Shown: positions 1-7,514 of the stretch, piece after piece
Position numbering within the stretch: the first letter of the stretch is position 1
Layout: each line of letters opens with the position of its first letter
Assembly: GCF_018141545.1 (NCBI RefSeq)
Contig: NZ_CP064356.1
Span: 2,741,001 to 2,805,000 of the forward strand
Source: Miltoncostaea oceani
GTDB taxonomy: Bacteria; Actinomycetota; Thermoleophilia; Miltoncostaeales; Miltoncostaeaceae
Direction of reading: 5' to 3'
Length of the DNA: 64,000 nucleotides
Program-made: the position numbers and the translations under genes
Notes under the pieces: model-generated
Seen by the model: the letters and a program-made list of their open reading frames with translations, nothing else
The model's database searches: none
Told to the model about the DNA's origin: nothing

Positions 1-1060
1 GCACGTCGATCGCGGGGTAGTGGTTGCGGTGCGCCAGCTCCCGCGACAGCACGATGTGGCCGTCGAGGATCGACCGGACCGCGTCGGCGACGGGTTCGTT
101 CATGTCGTCGCCGTCCACGAGGACGGTGTAGAGCGCGGTGATGCTCCCGACGGGCGCGGTGCCGGCCCGCTCCAGCAGGCGCGGGAGCATCGCGAACACC
201 GACGGCGTGTACCCGCGCGTCGCGGGCGGCTCGCCGATGGCGAGGCCGACCTCCCGCTGGGCGGTCGCCAGCCGGGTCACCGAGTCCATCATCAGGAGCG
301 CGTCGGCGCCCTGGTCGCGGAAGTACTCCGCGATGGTCGTCGCCACGAACGCCGCCTTGATGCGGACGAGGGCGGGCTGGTCGGAGGTCGCGACGACGAC
401 GACGCTGCGGGCGAGGCCCTCCGGCCCGAGGTCGTGCTCGATGAACTCGCGCACCTCCCGGCCACGCTCGCCGACGAGGGCAATCACGTTCACGTCCGCG
501 CCGGACGCCCGCGCCATCATGCCGAGGGTCGTGCTCTTGCCGACGCCGGAGCCCGCGAAGATGCCGATGCGCTGGCCGCGTCCGCAGGGCATGAGGCTGT
601 CGATCGCCCGCACGCCGAGGGGCAGGGGCGTGCGGATCGTGGGGCGGCCGAGCAGGTCGGGTGGCGCCGCGTCGATGGGGCGGCGCGCCTCGACGTGGAT
701 CGGGGGGCCGCCGTCGATCGGGCGGCCGAGGCCGTCGAGGACGCGGCCGAGGAGCCCCTCGCCCAGGTCGACGCGCAGCGACCCGCCGGTGGCGACGACG
801 GTCTGGCCGGGGCCGATGCCCGCCGAGTCGCCGAGCGGCATCAGCAGCGTCTTGCCCTCGCGGAACCCGACGACCTCGGCCTGGAGCGGGGGGCGCCCGG
901 CGCGGTGGCCGGGGACCATGATCTCGCAGCGCTCCCCCACGCTCGCCTCCGGCCCGCGGCTCTCCACCACCAGGCCGATCAGCTGGCTGACGCGCCCGTT
1001 CAGGCGGTACGGGTCGAGGGTGCGCAGGCGCTCGCGCGCGGGGGCGAGGTCGATGCTCAC
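1..1060 (-). CDS. fliI: Flagellum-specific ATPase FliI (N-terminal part; runs off left edge)
   Basis: FliI is the cytoplasmic hexameric ATPase that powers delivery of export substrates to the flagellar type III secretion gate, together with FliH. About 353 residues are visible. The Walker A motif GSGVGKST lies near residue 170 and the Walker B-like segment [10 protein letters not shown] near residue 255, both typical of the F1-beta-like ATPase family. The start is GTG at 1058-1060, overlapping the fliH stop as GTGA, so the two are translationally coupled. The C-terminal domain lies outside the window. The ATPase motifs and the fliG-fliH-fliI order make confusion with an F-type ATPase subunit unlikely. 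Confidence 0.97.
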   Translation of the reverse strand, partial: MSIDLAPARERLRTLDPYRLNGRVSQLIGLVVESRGPEASVGERCEIMVPGHRAGRPPLQAEVVGFREGKTLLMPLGDSAGIGPGQTVVATGGSLRVDLGEGLLGRVLDGLGRPIDGGPPIHVEARRPIDAAPPDLLGRPTIRTPLPLGVRAIDSLMPCGRGQRIGIFAGSGVGKSTTLGMMARASGADVNVIALVGERGREVREFIEHDLGPEGLARSVVVVATSDQPALVRIKAAFVATTIAEYFRDQGADALLMMDSVTRLATAQREVGLAIGEPPATRGYTPSVFAMLPRLLERAGTAPVGSITALYTVLVDGDDMNEPVADAVRSILDGHIVLSRELAHRNHYPAIDV

Positions 1061-1734
1061 GCGGGGTGCGCGACGAGCGACTCGTCGGGCGGCGCCGACA
1101 GCGCCTCGAGCACGCGGCCGAGCTGGCTCTCGAAGGTGGCGTCGACGTCGCCGGCGGCGGTCTGCAGCACGCAGGAGCCGGCGCCGACGCGGGGGTCGTC
1201 CACCACCTCGAGCCGGCCGATGCCGCCCATCTCCTCCAGGATCCGGGGCGCCGCGGCGCGGCACGCGGCGAGGTCCGCCGGGTTGACGTAGGCGGTGAGG
1301 GCGCTGCGGTCCGCGGCGCGGCGGATGGCGCCGCGGATGACGTCGGCGACCCGCTCCGGGTTGACGGACACCTCGGCGCGGACGAGGCGGGCCGCGATCT
1401 CCACCGCGAGCGCCGTCGCCTCGCGCTCGGCGTCGCGGGCGAGCACCTCGCGGTGGTCGTCGAGGGCGCGGGCGGCGTCGGCGAGGGCCGACAGGGCCCC
1501 GGCGACCTCGTCGCGGGCGTCGGCGTGGCCGGCGGCGTACCCCTCCTGGCGGGCGGCGGCGAGCAGCGTGTCCGCGTCGGAGCGCGCGGCGGTCAGCATC
1601 CGCTCCGCGTCGCGGCGGGCGTCGGCGAGCAGGCCCTCGGGGCTGTCCGGCACGGCGGGGCGCAGCGGACGGCTGCGCAGCGGGACCGCGACGGGGCTGT
1701 CCGACACCACCGTGCCGCGCAGGAGGCTAGGCAA
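1057..1734 (-). CDS. fliH: Flagellar assembly protein FliH
   Basis: A 225-residue protein with a proline-rich N-terminus, a long Ala/Arg/Glu-rich helical middle (about 35-115) and a C-terminal FliH/V-ATPase E-subunit-like domain (about 120-210, including [14 protein letters not shown]). FliH binds FliI, holds it inactive in the cytosol and docks it to the export machinery. Identification rests on this architecture and on its position between fliG and fliI, because FliH sequences diverge widely. It overlaps fliG by 8 bp and fliI by 4 bp, which implies one transcript. Confidence 0.88.
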   Translation of the reverse strand: MPSLLRGTVVSDSPVAVPLRSRPLRPAVPDSPEGLLADARRDAERMLTAARSDADTLLAAARQEGYAAGHADARDEVAGALSALADAARALDDHREVLARDAEREATALAVEIAARLVRAEVSVNPERVADVIRGAIRRAADRSALTAYVNPADLAACRAAAPRILEEMGGIGRLEVVDDPRVGAGSCVLQTAAGDVDATFESQLGRVLEALSAPPDESLVAHPA

Positions 1735-2734
1735 CGAGCTGGTCCTCGCCGCCGCGGACGATCACGATGGTGCCGTCCTCCTCGAGGCGGCGGATCACCG
1801 CGACCACCTTCTGCTGGGCGTCCTCGACGTCCTTCACCCGGACCGGTCCCATGAACTCGAGGTCCTCCTTGATGTTCAGCGCGGCGCGCTCGCTCATGTT
1901 GCGGAAGATGGCGTCCTGGACCTCGGCGGGGGTCCCCTTCAGGGCCATCGCGAGCTCCTTGGTGTCGACCTCGCGGAGCACCTGCTGGATGTTGCGGTCG
2001 TCCAGCATCACGATGTCCTCGAAGAGGAACATCATGCGGCGCACCTCGTCGGCGAGCTCGGGGTTCTGCTCCTCGAGCGTCTCGATGATCGTCCGCTCCG
2101 TCGTCCGGTCGACCTGGTTGAGCAGGTCCACCAGGGACCGCAGGCCGCCCGCCGACGTGAAGTCCTGGTTGATGACGCTGCTGAGCTTGCGCTCCAGCAC
2201 CCGCTCGATCTCGCGGATCACCTCGGGGGCGGTGCGGTCCATCAGGGCGATGCGCATCGCCACCTCGGCCTGCAGCTCGTCCGGCAGGGCGCTCACGACC
2301 TGCGCGGCCGTATCGGAGGGCAGGTACGCGAGGATCAGCGCCACCGTCTGCGGGTGCTCGTTCGCGATCACGTTGATGATCTGCGAGGGGTCGGTGCGCC
2401 GCAGGAACTCGAACGGGCTGACCTGGATCGAGCTGGACAGCCGGTTCATCACCTCGTTCGCGCGCTCGGTGCCGAGGGCCTTGTCGAGGACCTGGCGGGC
2501 GTACTCGAGGCCGCCCTCGCTGATGTACTCCTGCGCGACGGCCGTCTCGTAGAACTCCTCCACGATGGCGGTCTTGCGGTCCGGCGCGATGTGGCCGATG
2601 CCGGCGATCTCCAGCGTCAGCTCGTCGATCTCGTCCTGGCGGAGGTGCTGGAAGACCGCCGCCGACGCGTCGGCGCCGAGGCTGACGAGGAGGATCGCGG
2701 CCTTCTGGCGGCCGGTCATGGTCGATGGGCTCAT
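1727..2734 (-). CDS. fliG: Flagellar motor switch protein FliG
   Basis: A 335-residue rotor protein of the C-ring. It begins with the FliG signature TGRQKAAILLVSLG near residue 7, carries the EHPQT motif near residue 125, and has the C-terminal charged torque helix region (VLREVDTKELAMALKG near 255) that faces the stator. The length matches the family. It sits between fliF, whose C-terminal tail binds the FliG N-domain, and fliH. FliG both transmits torque and sets the rotation sense through FliM, which is not in this window. Confidence 0.98.
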   Translation of the reverse strand: MSPSTMTGRQKAAILLVSLGADASAAVFQHLRQDEIDELTLEIAGIGHIAPDRKTAIVEEFYETAVAQEYISEGGLEYARQVLDKALGTERANEVMNRLSSSIQVSPFEFLRRTDPSQIINVIANEHPQTVALILAYLPSDTAAQVVSALPDELQAEVAMRIALMDRTAPEVIREIERVLERKLSSVINQDFTSAGGLRSLVDLLNQVDRTTERTIIETLEEQNPELADEVRRMMFLFEDIVMLDDRNIQQVLREVDTKELAMALKGTPAEVQDAIFRNMSERAALNIKEDLEFMGPVRVKDVEDAQQKVVAVIRRLEEDGTIVIVRGGEDQLVA

Positions 2735-2743
2735 CCGGTCCGC

Positions 2744-4330
2744 CTAGCGGTTCTCGAGGAGCCAGCCCCGGAGGAGCTGCGCCACGTCGTCGGGCTTGCG
2801 CTTCGCGAGGTCCTCCATCTGGGCCTCGATCGCGGTCTTGCGCTGCCCCTCCAGCTGGCGGACGGGGGCGCCGCCGCTCGCCGCCGACAGCTCGGCCACG
2901 GAGACGGGGCCGCGCTTCAGCAGCTCGGGGAGGGCCTTCTCGAGGTCGGTCTGGCGGCGCTTCAGGGACTTGCGGGCGAACAGCGCGAGGAGGAGCAGGC
3001 CGATGCCGGCGGCCGCGGTCTTGGCGAGGCCCATGATGTCGAGGCCGCCGCCCGACGCCGTCGCGCCGCCGTCCTTCGCGGCCTCCGCCGCCGCGGCCGC
3101 GCTGGTGACGGCGGTGCCGTCCTCCGCGAAGGCGACGGCGTTGACGCTGATCGTGTCGCCGCGCGCCTGGTCGAACCCGACGGCCGCGGCGATCGTGTCC
3201 TCGAGACTCGCGATGGTCGCGGCGGGCACCTGGTCGCTGACCTGCACCGAGACGGTCTGCTTGGTGACGGCTCCGGGGGTCTTCTCCACCTGGGAGCGGA
3301 TCCGGTCGATCCCGTTGCGCGTCGCCTCGGAGGTCTTGCTGTAGTCGGTGGTCCCGCCGCCGATGGCACCCGCCGGGTAGGTCGTGCCGGCCGGGGTGTT
3401 CGCCGACGTGCCCGCCGTCGCGCCCGACCCGCCGCCCTCCGAGGTGAGGGTCTCCTCGCTGGTCTCGGTCTCGAGCGGGATCGTCTCCCCCTCGAACTCC
3501 TCGCTGTCGGTCGTGACCTTGTCGAGGTCGAGCTGGGCGCGGACCTGGGTGACGGCCTTGCCCGGGCCGAGGACGGCGGCGAGCATCGCGTCGAGGCGGG
3601 CCTGGACGCTGCGCTCGTAGCGGCCCTCCAGCTCGATGCGCTGGGAGGCGGCGCTCGCGCCGGACACCTCGGCGTCGGCGCCCTCCAGGATGTTGCCCTG
3701 GGAGTCGGTGATCGTGACGTCGGCGATCTTCATGCCGGGGACGGCCATCGCGACGAGCTTGGCGATGCCCTTCACCTGGCCGGGCTCGAGCGTCTGCCCG
3801 GCGCGCATCGTCAGGACGACGGCGGCGGTGGTGGGCTCCTGCTCCTCGGTGAAGAGCTGCTCCTCGGGCATGCCGATCTTGACCGTCGCCGACTGGACGG
3901 GGTCGAGGCGGCCGATGATCCGCGAGAGGTCCCCCTCGCGGGCCCGCAGGAGGTTGACGCGGTTCGTGAAGTCGGTGGCGCCGAGGTTCGACTTGTCGAA
4001 GATCTCGAAGCCGACGGTGCTGCCGCCGTCGAGGACGTTCGACGCGGCGAGGTCGATGCGGGCCTGGTCGAGCTCGGCCGACGGCACCTGCACGACGTTC
4101 CCACCGTCGGCGAGCTTGTAGCGGATGCCGAGCTCGTCGAGCTGCGTCGTGATGGCGGCGGCGTCGCTCGCGCTGGAGGCGGTCGCGAGGGTCGCGTAGG
4201 ACTCCTGCCCGGAGAACCTCATCAGGGCGAAGATGCCGACGATGAAGATCACCACGGCGGCGATGAGCAGCCGGCGGCTCGGGCCGGTGAGCCCCTCCCA
4301 GAATCCCGTGACCTTGCCCAGTGCGCCCAC
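2744..4330 (-). CDS. fliF: Flagellar MS-ring protein FliF
   Basis: A 528-residue protein that forms the inner-membrane MS ring. There is an N-terminal transmembrane helix (about residues 19-40, LLIAAVVIFIVGIFALMRF), periplasm-side ring-building domains with the YscJ-like stretch (about 45-290), a Gly/Ser/Thr-rich linker (about 290-340), a second transmembrane helix (about 430-452), and a charged cytoplasmic tail ending in DDVAQLLRGWLLENR, the segment that binds FliG. The order fliE-fliF-fliG is conserved across flagellated bacteria. Nine bases separate it from fliG. Confidence 0.98.
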   Translation of the reverse strand: MGALGKVTGFWEGLTGPSRRLLIAAVVIFIVGIFALMRFSGQESYATLATASSASDAAAITTQLDELGIRYKLADGGNVVQVPSAELDQARIDLAASNVLDGGSTVGFEIFDKSNLGATDFTNRVNLLRAREGDLSRIIGRLDPVQSATVKIGMPEEQLFTEEQEPTTAAVVLTMRAGQTLEPGQVKGIAKLVAMAVPGMKIADVTITDSQGNILEGADAEVSGASAASQRIELEGRYERSVQARLDAMLAAVLGPGKAVTQVRAQLDLDKVTTDSEEFEGETIPLETETSEETLTSEGGGSGATAGTSANTPAGTTYPAGAIGGGTTDYSKTSEATRNGIDRIRSQVEKTPGAVTKQTVSVQVSDQVPAATIASLEDTIAAAVGFDQARGDTISVNAVAFAEDGTAVTSAAAAAEAAKDGGATASGGGLDIMGLAKTAAAGIGLLLLALFARKSLKRRQTDLEKALPELLKRGPVSVAELSAASGGAPVRQLEGQRKTAIEAQMEDLAKRKPDDVAQLLRGWLLENR

Positions 4331-4345
4331 GACGACCAGCCCTTC

Positions 4346-4672
4346 CTAGACCGACATCCGGCTGAGTTCCTGCCAGCCCTCGACGAGCTTGTTGCGGACC
4401 TGCACCGCGGTGTTGAAGGCCAGGTCGGCCTTCTCGACCGCGACGAGCGCGACCGTCGGGTCGGCGAGCCCGCCGGTGGCGGCCTGCTCCGACAGGCGCT
4501 CCGAACCGACCATCTGGCCGTTGAGGCCGGAGATGGCGCCGGCGAGCATGTCGCCGAAGCCGCCGGCCGCGGCCGGGGCGGGGGACGTCTCGCCCGCGCC
4601 CTGGACCGCGCCGGCCGCCATCGGGCCGAACGGCATCGGGGCGAGCGCGGAGATCGGGGGGAGCGGGGTCAC
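4346..4672 (-). CDS. fliE: Flagellar hook-basal body complex protein FliE
   Basis: A 108-residue rod/MS-ring junction protein. The C-terminal half (from about residue 65, LADPTVALVAVEKADLAFNT) matches the conserved FliE core, including the VQVRNKLVEGWQEL motif. The GTG start at 4670-4672 overlaps the flgC stop (GTGA); longer upstream reading in this frame lies over flgC and flgB and is not a plausible extension. The first 60 residues are Pro/Ala/Gly-rich. FliE links FliF to the proximal rod proteins FlgB and FlgC, and the flgB-flgC-fliE order matches that assembly role. Confidence 0.93.
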   Translation of the reverse strand: MTPLPPISALAPMPFGPMAAGAVQGAGETSPAPAAAGGFGDMLAGAISGLNGQMVGSERLSEQAATGGLADPTVALVAVEKADLAFNTAVQVRNKLVEGWQELSRMSV

Positions 4673-5118
4673 GTGATGATCCGGAGGGAGTCGCGGGCCA
4701 TCGACTTGGTGGCCTCGAACGCTGTGACGTTCGCCTGGAAGGCGCGGGTCGCGGCGACCATGTCCACCATCTCGGTGACGGCGTTGACGTTCGGCCGGGT
4801 GACGTACCCGTCGGTGTCGGCGTCGGGGTGGCCGGGCTCGTAGACGCGACGCAGCGGCGTCGGGTCCTCGGCGATCCCCGTCACGGACACGCCGTGCAGG
4901 TCGGCGGCGCCGGCGGTGCTCTCGATGCCGGCGGGGCGGGGCAGCGCGAACGCCGCGCCCCCCGGGGCCGTCGACATCTGGACGACCTTGCGGCGGTAGG
5001 CGTCGCCGACGCCGTTGGTGCTGTCGGCGTTGGCCAGGTTGTTGGCGATCACGTCCATGCGGAGGCGTTCGGCGGCCAGGCCGGTGGCGCTGATGCCGAG
5101 TGCGGCGTACATGCCCAT
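4669..5118 (-). CDS. flgC: Flagellar proximal rod protein FlgC
   Basis: A 149-residue rod protein. The N-terminus has the axial-family signature (GISATGLAAERLRMDVIANN) and the C-terminus has the heptad-like partner helix ending EATKSMARDSLRIIT; these two helices coil together in the assembled rod. The middle section carries VMEPDHP-like and NVNAVTEMVDMVAATR motifs seen in FlgC. A GAGGAG ribosome binding site lies about 7 bases before the ATG at 5116-5118. The gene follows flgB by 35 bp and overlaps fliE. Confidence 0.96.
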   Translation of the reverse strand: MGMYAALGISATGLAAERLRMDVIANNLANADSTNGVGDAYRRKVVQMSTAPGGAAFALPRPAGIESTAGAADLHGVSVTGIAEDPTPLRRVYEPGHPDADTDGYVTRPNVNAVTEMVDMVAATRAFQANVTAFEATKSMARDSLRIIT

Positions 5119-5153
5119 CTATGAGCTCCTCGCCGGGTGGTGGTGTGCGGGGA

Positions 5154-5561
5154 TCAACGGCCGGTGATGGCCGTGCGGAACTGCGAGAAGCGCTTGTCGA
5201 GCAGCGAGACGACGGTCTGGTGCGCGAGCTGGTTGGCGCTGAGCTGCGCCATCTCGTCGTCGGCGTCGACGTTGCTGCCGTCGACGCGCATGGTGGTGGT
5301 GCCGACGGAGCGGACCGACGGCGCGGAGCCCTCGACCTCGCCGGCGGCGCCGAGGAACGACGACTCCCCCATCGACCCGCGGCGGATGCGCTCGCGGTCG
5401 CTCTGGACGGCCTCGGCGAGGGCGGACTCGAACTGGACGTCGATCCGCTTGTAGCCGGGGGTCTCGGCGTTGGCGATGTTGTTGACGAGGGCGGCGTTGC
5501 GGGCGTCGTGGCCACGCAGCGACGCGGTCAGCACCTCGGTGGTGAGGTCGTCGGGGAACAT
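5154..5561 (-). CDS. flgB: Flagellar proximal rod protein FlgB
   Basis: A 135-residue proximal rod protein. It has the motif AALVNNIANAETPGYKR (about residues 22-38), the axial-protein N-terminal signature, and a C-terminal helix with MAQLSANQLAHQTVV followed by the FRTAITGR end. The ATG at 5559-5561 overlaps the stop of the upstream HDOD gene as ATGA, which fixes the start. Exported by the flagellar type III apparatus, it joins FliE and FlgC at the base of the rod. Confidence 0.96.
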   Translation of the reverse strand: MFPDDLTTEVLTASLRGHDARNAALVNNIANAETPGYKRIDVQFESALAEAVQSDRERIRRGSMGESSFLGAAGEVEGSAPSVRSVGTTTMRVDGSNVDADDEMAQLSANQLAHQTVVSLLDKRFSQFRTAITGR

Positions 5562-6418
5562 CAGGCGAACCCGTAGGGGTCGTCGGCGATGAGCGGGGCG
5601 ACGTCCTCCATCAGCTGGACGAGGCGGTCCGGGCCGACGCCGAGGGCGGCCATCGACGCGGGGTCGATGCCGTACATCATCCCGTCGGTGCCGAGGCCGA
5701 CGCCGAGCATCATGCAGGCGGCGTCGGCGAGGTGGATGCAGTGCGCGAGCCGCGGCTTGAGGGTGGCCTCGCCGGGTGAGTGGTGGTGGCGGATCGCCTC
5801 CTCCAGCTCCGCCGGGAAGCTCCATGCCGCGGCGACGTGCGCGCCGAGCTCGGCGTGGTCGAAGCCGAGCAGCTCCCGCTCGACCTCGTGGAACGGCAGG
5901 CGCCGCTCCTGGGCGACGCGGGTGACCTCGTCGAAGGCGTGCTCGAGGTGCGCCGACAGGATCGACTTCCCGATGTCGTGCAGCAGGCCGGCGACGAAGG
6001 CCTCCTCCACCGGCGCGAGCTGCACCTCGACGGCGAGGCGCCGCGCGGTGAAGGCGACGGAGATCGAGTGGCGCCACAGCTCACCGGCCTGCAACCCGTA
6101 GCCGGGCAGGGCCCCGCTGAGGAGCCGCGACGTGTGGCTCGAGATGGCGAGGCTCTTGATGGCGGAGAACCCGAGCAGCACGACGGCCTCCGTGACCGTG
6201 GTGACGCGACGGGCGTGGCCGTAGAACGCCGAGTTGGCGAGCTTCAGGATGTTCGCCGTCAGGCTCTGGTCGCCGAGGATGACCTGCGAGAGCTGGCCGA
6301 CCGTCATGTCGTGGTCGTCGCACGCGGAGATCACCTGGGTGATGCTCGACGGCATCGCCGGGAGCTCGGCGACCGCGGCCGCGACCTCCTGGGCGGTGAG
6401 TCGTGTGATGGTGTTCAT
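5561..6418 (-). CDS. HDOD domain protein in flagellar operon
   Basis: A 285-residue soluble protein made almost entirely of one HDOD domain, a metal-dependent phosphohydrolase-related output domain found in signalling proteins. Visible markers are LGDQSLTANILKLANSAFYG (about 47-66), typical of the family, and VAGLLHDIGKSIL (about 139-151), which keeps the HD pair. No receiver, GGDEF or EAL domain is attached. It lies between fliS and flgB with a 1-bp overlap to flgB, so a role in controlling motility or flagellar assembly is likely. Its substrate, if any, cannot be read from the sequence. Confidence 0.85.
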   Translation of the reverse strand: MNTITRLTAQEVAAAVAELPAMPSSITQVISACDDHDMTVGQLSQVILGDQSLTANILKLANSAFYGHARRVTTVTEAVVLLGFSAIKSLAISSHTSRLLSGALPGYGLQAGELWRHSISVAFTARRLAVEVQLAPVEEAFVAGLLHDIGKSILSAHLEHAFDEVTRVAQERRLPFHEVERELLGFDHAELGAHVAAAWSFPAELEEAIRHHHSPGEATLKPRLAHCIHLADAACMMLGVGLGTDGMMYGIDPASMAALGVGPDRLVQLMEDVAPLIADDPYGFA

Positions 6419-6446
6419 GGGGCCCTCCGTGTCCGGCGGCGGTGGA

Positions 6447-6839
6447 TCAGGCCAGGGCGGGCGCGGAGGTGTGCGACTCGGCCTCGGCCTGGCGTTCGGC
6501 GACCAGCGCGCTCCACGCCTCGCAGAGCACGAGGAGGTCGGCGACGACCTCGCCCACGGTCACGGCCTCGACGGTGTCGGGGTCGAGACGGCGGAGCACG
6601 TACTCGTAGATGGCGCCGAGGTGGCGCGTGATGGAGCCGGCGGCCGGGTTCAGGCCCCGGTCGAGCTCCTCGACGATCGCGCGGACGCGGCCGACGAGGG
6701 CGGCGCCCTTCCCACGGTCCCCCTGGTCGAGGGCGTGCTGGGCCTGGCGGCCGAAGGAGACGGCGCCCTCGAAGAGCATGAGGACGAGGTCCTCCGGGGA
6801 GGCGGACTGGACCTGCTCGAGAGACGGAATGCTGTGCAT
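6447..6839 (-). CDS. fliS: FliS-family flagellar export chaperone (paralogue 1)
   Basis: A 130-residue all-helical protein of the FliS family: SPEDLVLMLFEGAVSF near residue 15, a central helix with VGRVRAIVEELDRGLN, and ITRHLGAIYEYVLRRL followed by a final helix with LVLCEAWSAL. FliS binds flagellin C-termini in the cytosol and prevents early polymerisation. It is the first gene of the operon running to fliI and is separated from the more canonical fliS at 10556-10972. Two copies in one organism may serve different substrates, since there are two flagellins. No sigma-28-like site was found upstream. Confidence 0.83.
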   Translation of the reverse strand: MHSIPSLEQVQSASPEDLVLMLFEGAVSFGRQAQHALDQGDRGKGAALVGRVRAIVEELDRGLNPAAGSITRHLGAIYEYVLRRLDPDTVEAVTVGEVVADLLVLCEAWSALVAERQAEAESHTSAPALA

Positions 6840-7032
6840 CCTGAAGGGACCTCGCGGTCGGGATTGGATGTTCGAGCGGGGTTCCGTCCCCTATGAGCCG
6901 GCGTCGTTCCCTGCCGGCCCTCTCTCTCTCGACTCCTGCCGCGCGATCCTTAACGGTCGGGTCACCGACGGGCGAGAAACCACCCATGCCGGCGCCCCCC
7001 GGGCGCCGTCGGCCGAGTGCACCCCGCGGCCG

Positions 7033-7440
7033 GGTCCAAGGGGCCCTCGGGGTCGGGTCCAAGTGGACCTCGGGGTCGGGTCCAAGTGTGGACCTCGGGG
7101 TCGACGCCAATTGACCAACCGGGGTCGACGGCCGAATGGGCCCCGGCGTCGACGCCAATTGGCCGATGAGTCGCCGGCCAAATGGACCTCGGCGCAAAGT
7201 CAATTGGCCGACGGGGTCGACGGCCGAATGGACCTCGGCGTCGACGCCAATTGGCCGATGAGTCGCCGGCCAAATGGACTTCGGCGCAACGTCAATTGGC
7301 CAATGAGTCGCCGGCCAAATGGACTTCGGCGCAACGTCAATTGGCCAATGAGTCGCCGGCCGAATGGACCTCGGGGTCGGCGCCATCGGCCGACCGGGCT
7401 CGACGGCCAATTGGACCTCACGCCGAGGTCCAATCGGACC
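7033..7440. repeat. 23-bp palindromic repeat array, degenerate, about 17 units
   Basis: This array fills the gap between fliS (start 6839) and glgP (stop 7515). Units begin near 7033, 7056, 7079, 7104, 7130, 7152, 7175, 7197, 7221, 7244, 7267, 7289, 7312, 7334, 7357, 7380, 7404 and 7427, so the step is 22-26 bp and mostly 23. Cores read GGTCCAAGTGGACC, GCCAATTGGCC, GGCCAAATGGACC and GGTCCAATCGGACC, all variants of GGTCCA-NN-TGGACC. Between 7244 and 7379 a 45-bp two-unit superrepeat is visible. Orientation (CCAAGTGG, spacers TCGGGGTCG) is the reverse complement of the 29.4-kb array. Positions 6840-7032 show nothing else recognisable. Confidence 0.9.
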
Positions 7441-7480
7441 ATGACGACACGGGGCCTCCGACGGCACCCCGGCCCCCCAG

Positions 7481-7506
7481 CCCCCGGGATCCCACGATCC
7501 CGGGGG
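7481..7506 (-). terminator. Hairpin terminator after glgP
   Basis: A perfect inverted repeat with 11-bp arms (CCCCCGGGATC, loop CCAC, GATCCCGGGGG) lies 8 bp beyond the glgP stop. It has no clear U tract on the minus strand, which is common in very GC-rich actinobacterial terminators. Confidence 0.7.
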
Positions 7507-7514
7507 GAGGGGGT

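Noticed and set aside
20-4843. Long plus-strand open frames opposite the fliI-fliF genes
   Set aside because: They are antisense shadows caused by high GC content; the minus-strand frames give clear flagellar proteins with coupled starts.
5561-6418. HD-GYP cyclic-di-GMP phosphodiesterase
   Set aside because: The HD pair is present, but no GYP motif is found; the overall pattern fits HDOD.
7033-7440. GGTCC/GGACC cores as restriction sites of a local restriction-modification system
   Set aside because: No DNA methyltransferase or endonuclease gene is present in the window, and simple restriction sites would not be phased at 23 bp.
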